From: an uncultured Bacteroidota bacterium
GTDB lineage: Bacteria; Bacteroidota; Bacteroidia; Chitinophagales; Chitinophagaceae
Direction: 5' to 3'
DNA length: 53,174 nucleotides
Assembly: GCA_903924075.1 (NCBI GenBank)
Contig: CAIYAG010000241.1
Coordinates: 1-53,174 of the forward strand
Positions within the stretch are counted from its first letter, which is position 1. Each line of letters opens with the position of its first letter. This document shows positions 10,901 to 20,062 of this stretch, piece by piece. The notes under the pieces were generated by a model that made no database searches, was not told where the DNA came from, and was given only the letters and a program-made list of their open reading frames with translations. Position numbers and translations under genes: made by a program.

Positions 10901-11574
10901 TTCTCTCTTTGTACGGCATTACTAATATCGTCGAAAGTAACACCCGCGCTTTGCATACGATAATTGTCGACATTGATCTGGAATTCTCTTTCGGGAGCAC
11001 CTACAATATCAACACGATTGATTTGTGTAAGGTCTTCCAATTTATCTTTTAGATCATCAGCATATTTTTTTAGACGAACAAGATCATAGTCACCACTTAA
11101 ATTCACATACATGATGGGCTGCTCACTGAAACTAATTTCAAGAGCAGTTGGTGGAGAAGTTAAATCTGTCGGAAGATCGGCCTTCGCCTTATCGATCGCA
11201 TCTTTCACTTTCTGCAAAGCCACATCGGTCTTTACATCAGTATCAAATTCAACCTGAATAGCTGAGAAATCTTGCTGTGATGTACTAGTAAATTTTTTGA
11301 TCTTAGCTCCAGTAATACCCTTGATCTGTTTTTCGATAGGGCGTGTAACTAAGTTTTCAATGTCTTTCGGCGAATTACCAACATAAATAGTTTGCACAAA
11401 TATGGTTGGAATTACAATATCAGGAAATTGTTCTTTAGGTAATGTAAGAAACTGATAGATCCCTCCCAAACTCACGAAGATCATGAGTAAGTAGATGGAT
11501 GTTTTATTTTTAATACTCCAGGTAGTTGGTCCAAATTCTTTGAACTTTCCTACTATATTTTCAATTGCACTCAT
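7993..11574 (-). CDS. Efflux RND transporter permease (AcrB/HAE1-like)
   Basis: 1193 aa; 'GLGIIVDDAIVVIENTHR', 'PKEQFPDIVIPTIFVQTIYVGNSPKDIENLVTRPIE', 'GLAGIVVKNGILVIEF'; located next to adaptor and TolC genes. Confidence 0.95.
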   Translation of the reverse strand: MSAIENIVGKFKEFGPTTWSIKNKTSIYLLMIFVSLGGIYQFLTLPKEQFPDIVIPTIFVQTIYVGNSPKDIENLVTRPIEKQIKGITGAKIKKFTSTSQQDFSAIQVEFDTDVKTDVALQKVKDAIDKAKADLPTDLTSPPTALEISFSEQPIMYVNLSGDYDLVRLKKYADDLKDKLEDLTQINRVDIVGAPEREFQINVDNYRMQSAGVTFDDISNAVQRENIDISGGLLDVGNMKRNLQLKGQLKTAYDIEKIIVRNQTGAPIYLKDIAVVKDTVKEKESFSRLDGKNVVTLNIIKRSGENLIETSDGVKKIVDEMKATNFPKDLKAVITGDMSIKTRTSFTDLVNSIVIGFVLVLIILMFFMGVINAFFVALSVPLSMFVAFVFLPGADLIVGGHVTLNFIVLFALLFGLGIIVDDAIVVIENTHRIFFEGKGKLNSTISARMAAGEVFVPVLAGTLTTLAPFFPLLFWPGIIGKFMIYLPTMLIFTLAASLVVAFIMNPVFAVDFMEHPDEEELKGPKNAIFKKKGFWIAIVLGILLDFAGAPFWGNLLIFFVGLVVLNVYVLNHAIHEFQHTALPWIMNHYESLLRWALHGWRPVKLLLGTIALLFISIALFGIRKVPVVFFPKGDPNQIYVYIKLPVGTDVLYTDSITKVLENKVNKVLGNVDGKTNPVVESVISNVAIGAGDPMAGDRSTRSELGRIQVSFVEFEKRNGVATAPYLSKVRDAMKGIPGAEISVDQEQNGPPTDPPVNIEVSSEEFDNLIKTAVSLKNYLDSIHVPGVEELKMGVDLTNPELTLTVKRDRALIEGVSSGQIGLALRTALFGKEVSKIKEGKDEFKIQLRNNEFQRKNLVELLNMKISFRDMASGGAIKNIPISSLVTIEPTSTLGSVKRLNQKRLITLRSNVMNGYTPTEVNKVIANYIEDFKKKPDGVTIKQTGESAQQAETASFLGKALLIALMLILFILVLQFNSVSKPIIILTEIVFSIIGVLLGFALTGMTVSVTMTGIGIIGLAGIVVKNGILVIEFSDELRARGMKTKEAVIQAGKTRIIPVLLTALAAILAFLPIAIGFNINFVTLFSELNPHIYMGGDSAVFWKPLSWTIIFGLSFAFFMTLVIVPSMYLIAERLRRPMRNMFGGRWISMLAIPPLTLLFLPLIVVTLLKHRSKRKKRAETLKGQKVNDAFIGSWF

Positions 11575-11612
11575 ACAAGTAGTTTAGTGTTTTTCTTAGA
11601 ATGAATTCGGTC

Positions 11613-12803
11613 TTATTTTATTTCGGTTGTAATCACCTGTCCGTCGTATAGACTCTGGAATCCTTCTGTAATTATCGCGTCGCCTGATTGTAATCCGCTT
11701 TTGATTTCTAATTTATCTCCATATAATTCACCAACCACAACTGGTTTTTTTCGAGCAACTAGTTTACCATTTTCTTTTACAGCAACTAAGACAAAGCGGC
11801 CTTTATCGTCATTCTGTAAAGTATTTACCGGAATAGTAATCGCATTCTTTGCAACATAATCTTGCACGCGTACCAATGCAATTTGGTTAGGTCGGAAGGT
11901 TTTATCATAAGGAATTTTTGCCTCCACATAAAAACTTCTACTGGTAGGGTCAATTATCTTTCCCACCACATTGATTTTTAAGTCCAATGATTTATTGATA
12001 TCTGGTAATGAAATTTTCATTGGCGTTCCAACAACTACGCGAGTAGCATAGTTCTCGGGGATCTGGGTAGTAATTTTCAAATCATCTGTGTTCACAATTT
12101 TGATCTGTCCTGGACCAGCGAATAATTCACCAACTCTCACATTCACATCATCAGCTACACCGCTTACATCACTATACACAGAGGTAAATTTCAATTGCTC
12201 CTGGGTAACTTTGATTTGCTCCTGTGAGCTTTTCAATTGATTCTCTAAACTCTCCACATTGTTCTTTGCAGTGATCAATTGAATTTCAGTACCGATATTT
12301 TGAGCCCAAAGATTTTGTTGTTTTTGATATAAGTTTTTTGCGAAAGCCAATTGAGTTTTGATAGATTCCAATCCTTGTTGGGCAGCCACTAAACTTTGTT
12401 TAACAATTGCATCATCCAACTTTAGAATTAACTGACCCTTACTTACCATATCTCCTTTTTTGATATAGAGTTCTCTCACCTGTCCGCCGCCACCGCGTGG
12501 GGTAACGAAAGAAATATTAACTGCATCTACCTTTCCTTGCAAGTCAATATAATGTTCAAAATCTGCCGGCGCGATAACTGCCGTTGCAACCAACTTAGCA
12601 TTATCTGGTTTTGCAGATGGATCAGCAGCAATAATGTCTGATTCCAGCTTTGTAATTTCGTCGGTCAATTTGGATTGATCTTTCTTTAATTTTTCGAGTT
12701 TATCTTTCTTTTCTTTCAATGCAGCATCGGTTGCCGATTTGCTACCACAAGCTGCCAAAGAAAGTGCTGCGGCAAATAAAATGATATAGTTTAATTTTTT
12801 CAT
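11613..12803 (-). CDS. RND efflux periplasmic adaptor (HlyD/MFP family lipoprotein)
   Basis: Start re-assigned to MKKLNYIILFAAALSLAACGSK (lipobox LAAC) within ORF 11613..12860; 'RELYIKKGDMVSKGQLILKLDD' lipoyl-like motif. Confidence 0.9.
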   Translation of the reverse strand: MKKLNYIILFAAALSLAACGSKSATDAALKEKKDKLEKLKKDQSKLTDEITKLESDIIAADPSAKPDNAKLVATAVIAPADFEHYIDLQGKVDAVNISFVTPRGGGGQVRELYIKKGDMVSKGQLILKLDDAIVKQSLVAAQQGLESIKTQLAFAKNLYQKQQNLWAQNIGTEIQLITAKNNVESLENQLKSSQEQIKVTQEQLKFTSVYSDVSGVADDVNVRVGELFAGPGQIKIVNTDDLKITTQIPENYATRVVVGTPMKISLPDINKSLDLKINVVGKIIDPTSRSFYVEAKIPYDKTFRPNQIALVRVQDYVAKNAITIPVNTLQNDDKGRFVLVAVKENGKLVARKKPVVVGELYGDKLEIKSGLQSGDAIITEGFQSLYDGQVITTEIK

Positions 12804-12828
12804 TGTCTTGGTTTTTATATAGTTAGTT

Positions 12829-14175
12829 TTAGAGTTTTCCAATTGCTTTATAGTAATCAACTTTTGCGATAATTGCTGAATAAAGTGCAGTAATATAATT
12901 TGCTTGAGCAGTTCTTAAATCCGTTTGAGCTGCAGTAATTTCTGTATTTGAACCAGTACCTAATTCAAATTTCTTTTGTGTTTGGTTAAATACGTTTTCA
13001 GCTAACACCATATTCTTTTTTTGATAATCCAGTGTTATTGTTGCGGCATTGAAATTGAGTTTTGCAGTTTCAATTTCATTGTCGATTGTTAATTTCAAAT
13101 TCTCAATTTGATTCTCTGTTTGCTGTAGTTCAAATTTCGATTTGGTTACTTTTGCAGCTTTTGAGAACCCACTAAAAATGGGTACGTTAATATTTAATCC
13201 TATAAACGATGTTGTGAACCAATCGCCTTTACCAAAAAAGTTGAACTCGTTTCTCTGTGCATTTTTAGTGTATGACCCAGATAAAGCCAAAGTTGGTAGA
13301 TAGCTCATTTTGTATCTCTTAATGTTGAGCTCGTTTAATTGTTTCGCTAGATCAAGGTATTGGAAGTCTTTACGATTAGTATAGATGAAAGCTGTATCAT
13401 ATAAAAAATCTATTTTGATCTTATCTTCAGTTAACTCTTCTGTAAGAATTAAAGTGTCTTTTGTTGGCATACCAATTAAGGTCTTCAATGCTTGGTATCC
13501 AATATCAATACTATTCAAAGCTTTCAATTTCTCGGTTTCCAAATTGGAGATCTGAACAGAGATCTTATCGATATCTAATTTTTCAACAAAACCATTTTGA
13601 TACATCACTTTTGTATCAGATTGCAACTTATTTAAACGATCTAGGTTGGCATCGATGATACTGATCTGTGTTTTACTTGCTACCAATTGGTAATAGACTT
13701 TGTATATATTGGCTTTGATCATTTCCTCTGTTACTTCCACATTCTTATTAGAAAATGCCATGGCAGTATTACGTGCCTGTAATCCAACAAAAACTTGTCC
13801 GTCAAATAAAATCTGCTGCAATTGTAAACCAGCATTGGCATTAAATTTTGTTCCGAACTGAACAGGAATATAAGTTCCGGCAGGCTGTCCAAAAATTTCT
13901 CCTGGTAATAGTGAAGTAGGGATTTTTAGGTAATCGTTTCCACTAACTACTCCAGATAAAGTTGGTAATGCAGCAGAGGTTACATCGCGGTTTACTTCTT
14001 GTTGTATCTGCACATTCAGGAGTGCATTCTTAACCTGTACATTGTTTTTGTGTGCATAGTCAATACAATCCGTTACAGTAAATGCATGTTTAACCCCTGG
14101 CTGTGCCATAGCCGAGCTTGCTGCAATCAAAATGCAGACAATCCAGGCAAAGGCTTTAATTGGTTGTTGGTTCAT
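12829..14175 (-). CDS. TolC-family outer membrane protein of the RND operon
   Basis: 448 aa; signal peptide; 'TVTDCIDYAHKNNVQVKNALLNVQIQ', 'FELGTGSNTEITAAQTDLRTAQANYI'. Confidence 0.9.
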   Translation of the reverse strand: MNQQPIKAFAWIVCILIAASSAMAQPGVKHAFTVTDCIDYAHKNNVQVKNALLNVQIQQEVNRDVTSAALPTLSGVVSGNDYLKIPTSLLPGEIFGQPAGTYIPVQFGTKFNANAGLQLQQILFDGQVFVGLQARNTAMAFSNKNVEVTEEMIKANIYKVYYQLVASKTQISIIDANLDRLNKLQSDTKVMYQNGFVEKLDIDKISVQISNLETEKLKALNSIDIGYQALKTLIGMPTKDTLILTEELTEDKIKIDFLYDTAFIYTNRKDFQYLDLAKQLNELNIKRYKMSYLPTLALSGSYTKNAQRNEFNFFGKGDWFTTSFIGLNINVPIFSGFSKAAKVTKSKFELQQTENQIENLKLTIDNEIETAKLNFNAATITLDYQKKNMVLAENVFNQTQKKFELGTGSNTEITAAQTDLRTAQANYITALYSAIIAKVDYYKAIGKL

Positions 14176-14178
14176 AAG

Positions 14179-14793
14179 TTATTGTTTTTGTCTTTCTTGC
14201 TTGTAATGTTCAATTTTTTCGATTCCTTTTGCTGTGGCAATTCCGTATAAAAAGTTTTCTAAGATCTCCTGACTAACTTTAGTTAGATCATATTTAGAAA
14301 CTGGAAAAATTTCTGAGTTAGTGGTAATAAAAAATGTTTCTAAATGAAACTTTGTGAGAATATCAATATTGATCTCTGGGCGATACAATCCTTCTTTGAT
14401 GCCTAATTCCAAATTATCTTTTATGATATTATAGAAGAAGTCATCTTTATGTTGGTGTAGTTTTTTAAAACACTTCGGATGGTATTTTTGAATATCGTGT
14501 ACAATGGTTGGGTTCAATTGCTTGAACATATCCTTCATGGAATCCATCGATAAGAAGAATTCATGAATGCTATTCTTCTTGTTAAGTTTGTTACTATCGC
14601 AATTGTCGTAGTTCTTTTTCAATTCAATATCCAAAACGCCTTCTACTAATGCATCTTTATCGGCATAATACTGATAGATCGTTTTTTTGCTGATTGCAAG
14701 GTGATAGGCAATATCATCCATGCTTACGCTACGAATACCGTATCGCGTGAATAAATCGTGCGTTTGAGCTATAATTCTGTCTTTCGTTTCCAT
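14179..14793 (-). CDS. TetR/AcrR-family transcriptional regulator
   Basis: Start re-assigned to METKDRIIAQTHDLFTRYGIRSVSMDDIAYHLAISKKTIYQYYADKDALV (classic TetR HTH). Confidence 0.92.
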   Translation of the reverse strand: METKDRIIAQTHDLFTRYGIRSVSMDDIAYHLAISKKTIYQYYADKDALVEGVLDIELKKNYDNCDSNKLNKKNSIHEFFLSMDSMKDMFKQLNPTIVHDIQKYHPKCFKKLHQHKDDFFYNIIKDNLELGIKEGLYRPEINIDILTKFHLETFFITTNSEIFPVSKYDLTKVSQEILENFLYGIATAKGIEKIEHYKQERQKQ

Positions 14794-14812
14794 ACTTAAA
14801 AAATAGAAGTGC

Positions 14813-14856
14813 AAAACTATGGAAACTTTTAGCTTAAACAAAGTTTCCATAGTTTT
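14813..14856. promoter_or_regulatory. Candidate TetR operator
   Basis: AAAACTATGGAAACTTT-tagcttaaac-AAAGTTTCCATAGTTTT; perfect 17-bp arms, 10-nt spacer, 20 bp upstream of the tetR start. Confidence 0.75.
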
Positions 14857-14997
14857 AAATATTAATTATTTGTTAAGCGGTGCTGAAAACTGATAAAATG
14901 CCCCAAAAACCTGGTCTGCCAATAGATAGGACGGCTGAAACGGTTAGATATTTTATGGGATACCCGATTCTTCTTTAATTTACAGTCAAATTAAAGC

Positions 14998-15642
14998 ATG
15001 AGAAAGTTGAAAAGACCCGGATTAAAGGCATCTCTTGGTAAACTTTTAGAATTATTTCTTCAGGGATTGATTGTTTTGGCACCTATTGGGATCACAATTT
15101 GGGTGGTTTTTGGGCTTTTTAATTGGGTAGATAGCTTTCTTCCTAACCTAATTAATGCCTTTGCTCCTGATCTATTGCAAAAAGATGCTTCTGGAAATCT
15201 GAGAAGATTGCCAGGGCTTGGCTTTCTAGTAGTGGTAACCCTCGTTTTGTTAGTTGGATGGCTTTCCTCACTTTTTGTAGTTGGTCGACTAGTTGCTGTT
15301 TTCGATACCGTATTGGAACGTACTCCTGGAATCAAGTTTATATATTCTTCCGTAAAAGATTTTCTAGAGGCTTTTGCGGGTAATAAAAAGAAGTTCGACC
15401 ATCCAGTTTTAGTGAACGTTGATGGAGCTGATGTATGGAGAATCGGATTTATTACTCAGGATAGCAGTAAAGACCTTGGCTTAGATACACATATTACAGT
15501 TTATGTTCCCCACTCTTACGCGATCTCTGGTATTACTTATATAGTACCAAGAGAAAAAGTGAAGGCACTTCCCCCGCATATTCATGCAGCAGATGCGATG
15601 AAATTTACCGTTTCAGGTGGTGTTTCTGATGTACATGAATAA
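14998..15642 (+). CDS. DUF502-family membrane protein
   Basis: 214 aa; 'LLELFLQGLIVLAPIGITIWVVFGLFNWVD', 'YVPHSYAISGITYIVPREKV' pattern of DUF502. Confidence 0.85.
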   Translation: MRKLKRPGLKASLGKLLELFLQGLIVLAPIGITIWVVFGLFNWVDSFLPNLINAFAPDLLQKDASGNLRRLPGLGFLVVVTLVLLVGWLSSLFVVGRLVAVFDTVLERTPGIKFIYSSVKDFLEAFAGNKKKFDHPVLVNVDGADVWRIGFITQDSSKDLGLDTHITVYVPHSYAISGITYIVPREKVKALPPHIHAADAMKFTVSGGVSDVHE

Positions 15643-15774
15643 AATAACAAACGATTGCAAGTTTTTTTAGACCACTCGTATTTGCTTCCTTTAAAAAACA
15701 ATATGGGCATTTAACAAAACGGAGCCCTCAGAATTCCTGTAAATCCTATTACTTTGCGTTTTCAAGCAACCGTA

Positions 15775-16845
15775 ATGAAACTGCATAATTTTAACTCAGG
15801 TCCATCTATCCTGCCGCAACCTGTATTAGATCAGGCCTCGATAGCAATTCATGATTTTAATAATACTGGCTTATCTATTTTAGAAATTGGTCACCGTACT
15901 TCTCATTTTCAAGAAGTATTAAACAATGCCATTGCTTCTGTAAAAAGATTGATGCAATTAGATGATCAGTACGAAGTGCTTTTCTTACATGGAGGTGCAA
16001 CCACACAATTCATGCAGGTTCCTATGAACTTATTGGATGAAGATAAAACAGCAGCATATTGTGATAATGGGATCTGGGGAAACAAAGCGATCAAAGAAGC
16101 CTCTCTCTTCGGAAACGTTGTGGTAGCAGGTAGTTCGGCAGACAAGAACCATACGTATATTCCAAAAGATTTACAATATCCAGACAGCGCAAGCTATTTG
16201 CATATTACTACAAATAATACAGTTGAGGGAACGCAATGGCATCAATATCCTATTACCAATATTCCACTTGTGGCAGATATGAGTAGTGATATTTTTAGCA
16301 GACCAGTTGATTTTAAAAAGTTCTCGTTGATCTATGCTGGTGCACAAAAAAATATGGGCTCTGCTGGTGTAAATATGTTGGTGATCAAAAAAGATATTTT
16401 AGGAAATTTACAACGTCGGATCCCTACGATCATGAATTATCAAAAACATATTGAAGCTGGTTCTTTGATGAACACACCTCCTGTTTTTGCTGTTTATGTA
16501 AGCATGCTAACACTCAAATGGATCGAAGAGGAAGGCGGATTAGTTGAAATGGGTCAAAGAAGTTCAGAAAGGGCCTCTCTATTATATAACACATTAGATA
16601 GTTTGCCTCTTTTCAAAACCTATGTTGCAAAAGAAGATCGCAGCGAAATGAATGCTGTATTTTTTATTGAAGACGAAAATTTACAAAACCAATTCCTCGA
16701 TGAATGCAAGCAAGCAGGATTTATTGGGGTAAAGGGATATAGAACGGTTGGTGGTATTCGTGTTAGTATGTACAATGCGCTTCCGATGAGTAGCGTTTTG
16801 GCCATGACTGATCTTTTAAAGTCGTTCGCAGCAAAACACGGATAG
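15775..16845 (+). CDS. serC: 3-phosphoserine aminotransferase
   Basis: MKLHNFNSGPSILPQPVL..., LFLHGGATTQFMQVPMNLL, YAGAQKNMGSAGVN (PLP lysine); start set at ATG 15775 rather than TTG 15754. Confidence 0.93.
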   Translation: MKLHNFNSGPSILPQPVLDQASIAIHDFNNTGLSILEIGHRTSHFQEVLNNAIASVKRLMQLDDQYEVLFLHGGATTQFMQVPMNLLDEDKTAAYCDNGIWGNKAIKEASLFGNVVVAGSSADKNHTYIPKDLQYPDSASYLHITTNNTVEGTQWHQYPITNIPLVADMSSDIFSRPVDFKKFSLIYAGAQKNMGSAGVNMLVIKKDILGNLQRRIPTIMNYQKHIEAGSLMNTPPVFAVYVSMLTLKWIEEEGGLVEMGQRSSERASLLYNTLDSLPLFKTYVAKEDRSEMNAVFFIEDENLQNQFLDECKQAGFIGVKGYRTVGGIRVSMYNALPMSSVLAMTDLLKSFAAKHG

Positions 16846-16879
16846 CAGATTTATAAACAGCATCAAGTAAGTATCGATT

Positions 16880-18115
16880 ATGGCAAACATTCAACCCTTC
16901 AAAGCATTAAGACCTCAGGCTCAATTAGCGAAATTGGTTGCTAGCCGTCCGTACGATGTATTAAGTAGTGCAGAAGCAAAAATTGAAGCGCAGGGTAACC
17001 CCGCATCATTTTTACATATTACAAAAAGTGAGATCGATTTGCCAGAAACGGTTGATGTACACGCTCAGGAGGTTTATGATCAAGCTAAAGAAAATCTTGT
17101 GGCCTCCATACATCGCGATACTTTATTTCGTGAATCAAAAGAGTGCTACTATATCTATCAATTGATCATGAATGGTCGCAGTCAGACTGGCCTCGTATGC
17201 GTAAGCAGCGTAGATGATTACGAAAACGATATCATCAAAAAACATGAGTTCACCAGACCTGAAAAAGAACTAGATCGTATCAATCATATCAAAACCTCTG
17301 GTGCGCAAACCGGAAATGTATTTCTGGCATACCGTAACAACCAGGAAATTGATGCGATCATTGAAAAATACAAAACAACAAAATCTCCAGGATACGATTT
17401 TACTGCCGATGATGGTATCCAACACACCATCTGGATCATTAGTGATGGTAATACCTGCAAGAAAATAACTGGCATATTTGCTGAGCAAATCCCATGCACC
17501 TATATTGCAGACGGGCACCATCGCGCAGCTTCTGCTTCTAAAGTTCGATTAGCCCTTGGAAATAATGCAACAGAAGGATCTAATTATTTTTTGACCACAC
17601 TCTTCCCTGCTAACGATCTTCATATCATGGATTATAACCGTGTAGTAAAAGATCTGAATGGGTTGAACAATACTGCATTCTTGAAAGCCTTAGAAACCAA
17701 ATTCACAGTTAGTGCTGAAGGTAATAATGCTTTTAAACCCGCTAATCTACACGAGATTGGTTTATACCTTGATCATCATTGGTACAAATTGGTTGCAAAG
17801 GATGGCACCTATACAAACGACCCAATCGGTGTCTTAGATGTAACCATTTTACAAGACAATGTACTATCTGAGCTTCTCAATATCAATGACCCTCGCACCG
17901 ATACAAGAGTTGATTTTGTTGGTGGTATCAGGGGTTTAGGTGAATTGGAAAAAAGAGTTGATAGTGGCGAAATGGCTGCAGCATTCAGCATCTTTCCTGT
18001 TTCGATGAACCAATTATTTGATATTGCCGATAGCGGAAAAGTAATGCCTCCAAAAAGTACCTGGTTTGAACCCAAGCTGAGAGATGGCTTGCTTACACAC
18101 TTGATTTACGAATAG
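16880..18115 (+). CDS. DUF1015 family protein
   Basis: 411 aa; 'IQPFKALRPQAQLAKLVASRPYDVLSSAEA', 'YIADGHHRAASASKVR' motif of DUF1015; next to serC. Confidence 0.88.
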   Translation: MANIQPFKALRPQAQLAKLVASRPYDVLSSAEAKIEAQGNPASFLHITKSEIDLPETVDVHAQEVYDQAKENLVASIHRDTLFRESKECYYIYQLIMNGRSQTGLVCVSSVDDYENDIIKKHEFTRPEKELDRINHIKTSGAQTGNVFLAYRNNQEIDAIIEKYKTTKSPGYDFTADDGIQHTIWIISDGNTCKKITGIFAEQIPCTYIADGHHRAASASKVRLALGNNATEGSNYFLTTLFPANDLHIMDYNRVVKDLNGLNNTAFLKALETKFTVSAEGNNAFKPANLHEIGLYLDHHWYKLVAKDGTYTNDPIGVLDVTILQDNVLSELLNINDPRTDTRVDFVGGIRGLGELEKRVDSGEMAAAFSIFPVSMNQLFDIADSGKVMPPKSTWFEPKLRDGLLTHLIYE

Positions 18116-18138
18116 TTTTGTATAATATTCAAAAAAGA

Positions 18139-18171
18139 AGCCGGTCTCGTTTTTGAGGTCGGCTTTTTTTT
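18139..18171 (+). terminator. Intrinsic terminator after the DUF1015 gene
   Basis: AGCCGGTCTC-gttttt-GAGGTCGGCT (10 bp including 2 G.U) then T8. Confidence 0.85.
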
Positions 18172-18273
18172 GTACTCCCTTTTACTTAATTTGATATCAA
18201 TTAATTGGTTGCATTCGGAAGATTGTTACCAGAATTTTAAATTATTCTCTAGATTTACCCTAACGATTGTGAT

Positions 18274-20058
18274 ATGACTAATAAAAGATTGTTCGATTGC
18301 CTCGACTACCAGTTGCAGCATTTTCCTAAACAAGATATGCTCGCTGCAAAAGAAAATGGTGAATGGGTTAAGTATAGTACCGAAGCAGTTGCAAAAATTG
18401 CCTTAGAATTTAGTGCGGGTTTGTTAGAATTGGGGATAAGTGGAAATGATCTTACGCCAGAAGGAAGTGATAAAATTGCGATCCTTAGTAATAATCGCCC
18501 TGAATGGGTATTCACTGATTTTGCAGCGCAACAAATTGGAGCGATCCTGATTCCAATTTATCCAACTACGAATCCTTTAGAACTTGAATTCATTTTGAAT
18601 GATACTGCTACAAAATATGTTTTTGTAAGTAGTAAAGACCTTTATGATAAAGTAAAAGATGTTAGTGCAAAAGTTCCATCCGTCATTAATATTTATAGCT
18701 TCGATAAAATTGAAGGGGTGCCTCATTGGTCTGAAGTAACAAAACTTGCAACCGAAAATTCTATTGCAAAAGTTCGTGAATTAAAAACACAGATCCCAGA
18801 CTCGCATCTTGCAACTATTATCTATACCTCTGGCACCACAGGAACACCAAAAGGCGTCATGCTAATGCATAGTAATATTTATAGCAATGTGCTGTATTCA
18901 AAAAAGAGTTTCCCTTTCGAAGACGCGCCAGATACAAAAGTGCTGAGCTTTTTGCCCCTGAATCACATTTTCGAAAAAATGTGTACCTATATTTATTTAT
19001 ATAGCGGTATTAGTATCTACTATGCAGAAAGTCTTGAAACCATTGGAGATAATTTAAAAGAAGTTAAACCAAATGGCTTTACTACAGTTCCCCGTTTATT
19101 AGAAAAGGTTTTCGAAAAGATCATGCTCGCGGGTTCACACCTAACCGGTTTTAAACGTAAATTGTTTTTTTGGGCTGTAGATCTTGCAGAAAAATATGAC
19201 AACATAAAATCTGGCGGCCCTTGGTATAATCTGCAATTGACAATTGCCAATAAACTCATCTTCCAAAGATGGCGTGAAGCACTTGGTGGTAATGTTTCTT
19301 TTATTATTACTGGTGGTGCTGCTTGTCAGGTTAAACTCTTGCGCATTTTTAATGCAGCAAAAATTCCGGTATACGAAGGATACGGACCAACTGAAAACAG
19401 TCCGGTGATCAGTGTAAATAGGGCACAAGTAGGCGGTCAGAAATTTGGCACTGTTGGTCCGCCGATCGATGGCATACAAGTTCGTCTTGCAGAAGATGGA
19501 GAAATTCAAGTTGCAGGAACATGTGTGATGGCTGGTTATTATAAGCGCCCCGATCTAACTGCAGAAACAGTAATTGATGGGTGGTTATTGACTGGCGATA
19601 TTGGTGTTTTTGAAGATGGTAAATTCTTAAAGATCATTGATCGAAAAAAAGAACTTTTTAAAACTAGTGGCGGAAAATATGTGGCTCCTCAGCCGATTGA
19701 AAATAAATTAATGGAGAGCCCATTTGTAGAACAAATCATGATTGTTGGTTCTGAAAGGAAATTTGTTGGTGCCTTGATCATACCTTCAGTGCCAACACTG
19801 AAAGAATGGATGCGAGAAAAAGGAATAGCGTTTACAACCATTGAAGACGCCCTGCACAATCCTAAAGTATTAGAATTATACCGTCAATTAGTAGATAGCT
19901 TTAATGAATTTTTCAACCACGTTGAGCAAATCAAAAAATTTGAATTGCTGCCAAGAGAATGGAGCGTAGATACTGGCGAACTCAGTCCGAAAATGAATTT
20001 GAAGCGAAAAGTAATTATGGAAAAATATAAAGATGCAGTTGAAAGAATTTATAATTAA
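18274..20058 (+). CDS. Long-chain fatty-acid CoA ligase (AMP-binding)
   Basis: 594 aa; 'TIIYTSGTTGTPKGVMLMHSN', 'YEGYGPTENSPVIS', 'DGWLLTGDIGVFEDGKFLKIIDRKKELFKTSGGKYV'. Confidence 0.93.
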   Translation: MTNKRLFDCLDYQLQHFPKQDMLAAKENGEWVKYSTEAVAKIALEFSAGLLELGISGNDLTPEGSDKIAILSNNRPEWVFTDFAAQQIGAILIPIYPTTNPLELEFILNDTATKYVFVSSKDLYDKVKDVSAKVPSVINIYSFDKIEGVPHWSEVTKLATENSIAKVRELKTQIPDSHLATIIYTSGTTGTPKGVMLMHSNIYSNVLYSKKSFPFEDAPDTKVLSFLPLNHIFEKMCTYIYLYSGISIYYAESLETIGDNLKEVKPNGFTTVPRLLEKVFEKIMLAGSHLTGFKRKLFFWAVDLAEKYDNIKSGGPWYNLQLTIANKLIFQRWREALGGNVSFIITGGAACQVKLLRIFNAAKIPVYEGYGPTENSPVISVNRAQVGGQKFGTVGPPIDGIQVRLAEDGEIQVAGTCVMAGYYKRPDLTAETVIDGWLLTGDIGVFEDGKFLKIIDRKKELFKTSGGKYVAPQPIENKLMESPFVEQIMIVGSERKFVGALIIPSVPTLKEWMREKGIAFTTIEDALHNPKVLELYRQLVDSFNEFFNHVEQIKKFELLPREWSVDTGELSPKMNLKRKVIMEKYKDAVERIYN

Positions 20059-20062
20059 ACAA

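Noticed and set aside
19141-19509. 122-aa minus-strand ORF within the acyl-CoA synthetase gene
   Set aside because: Antisense shadow ORF inside a strongly conserved gene.
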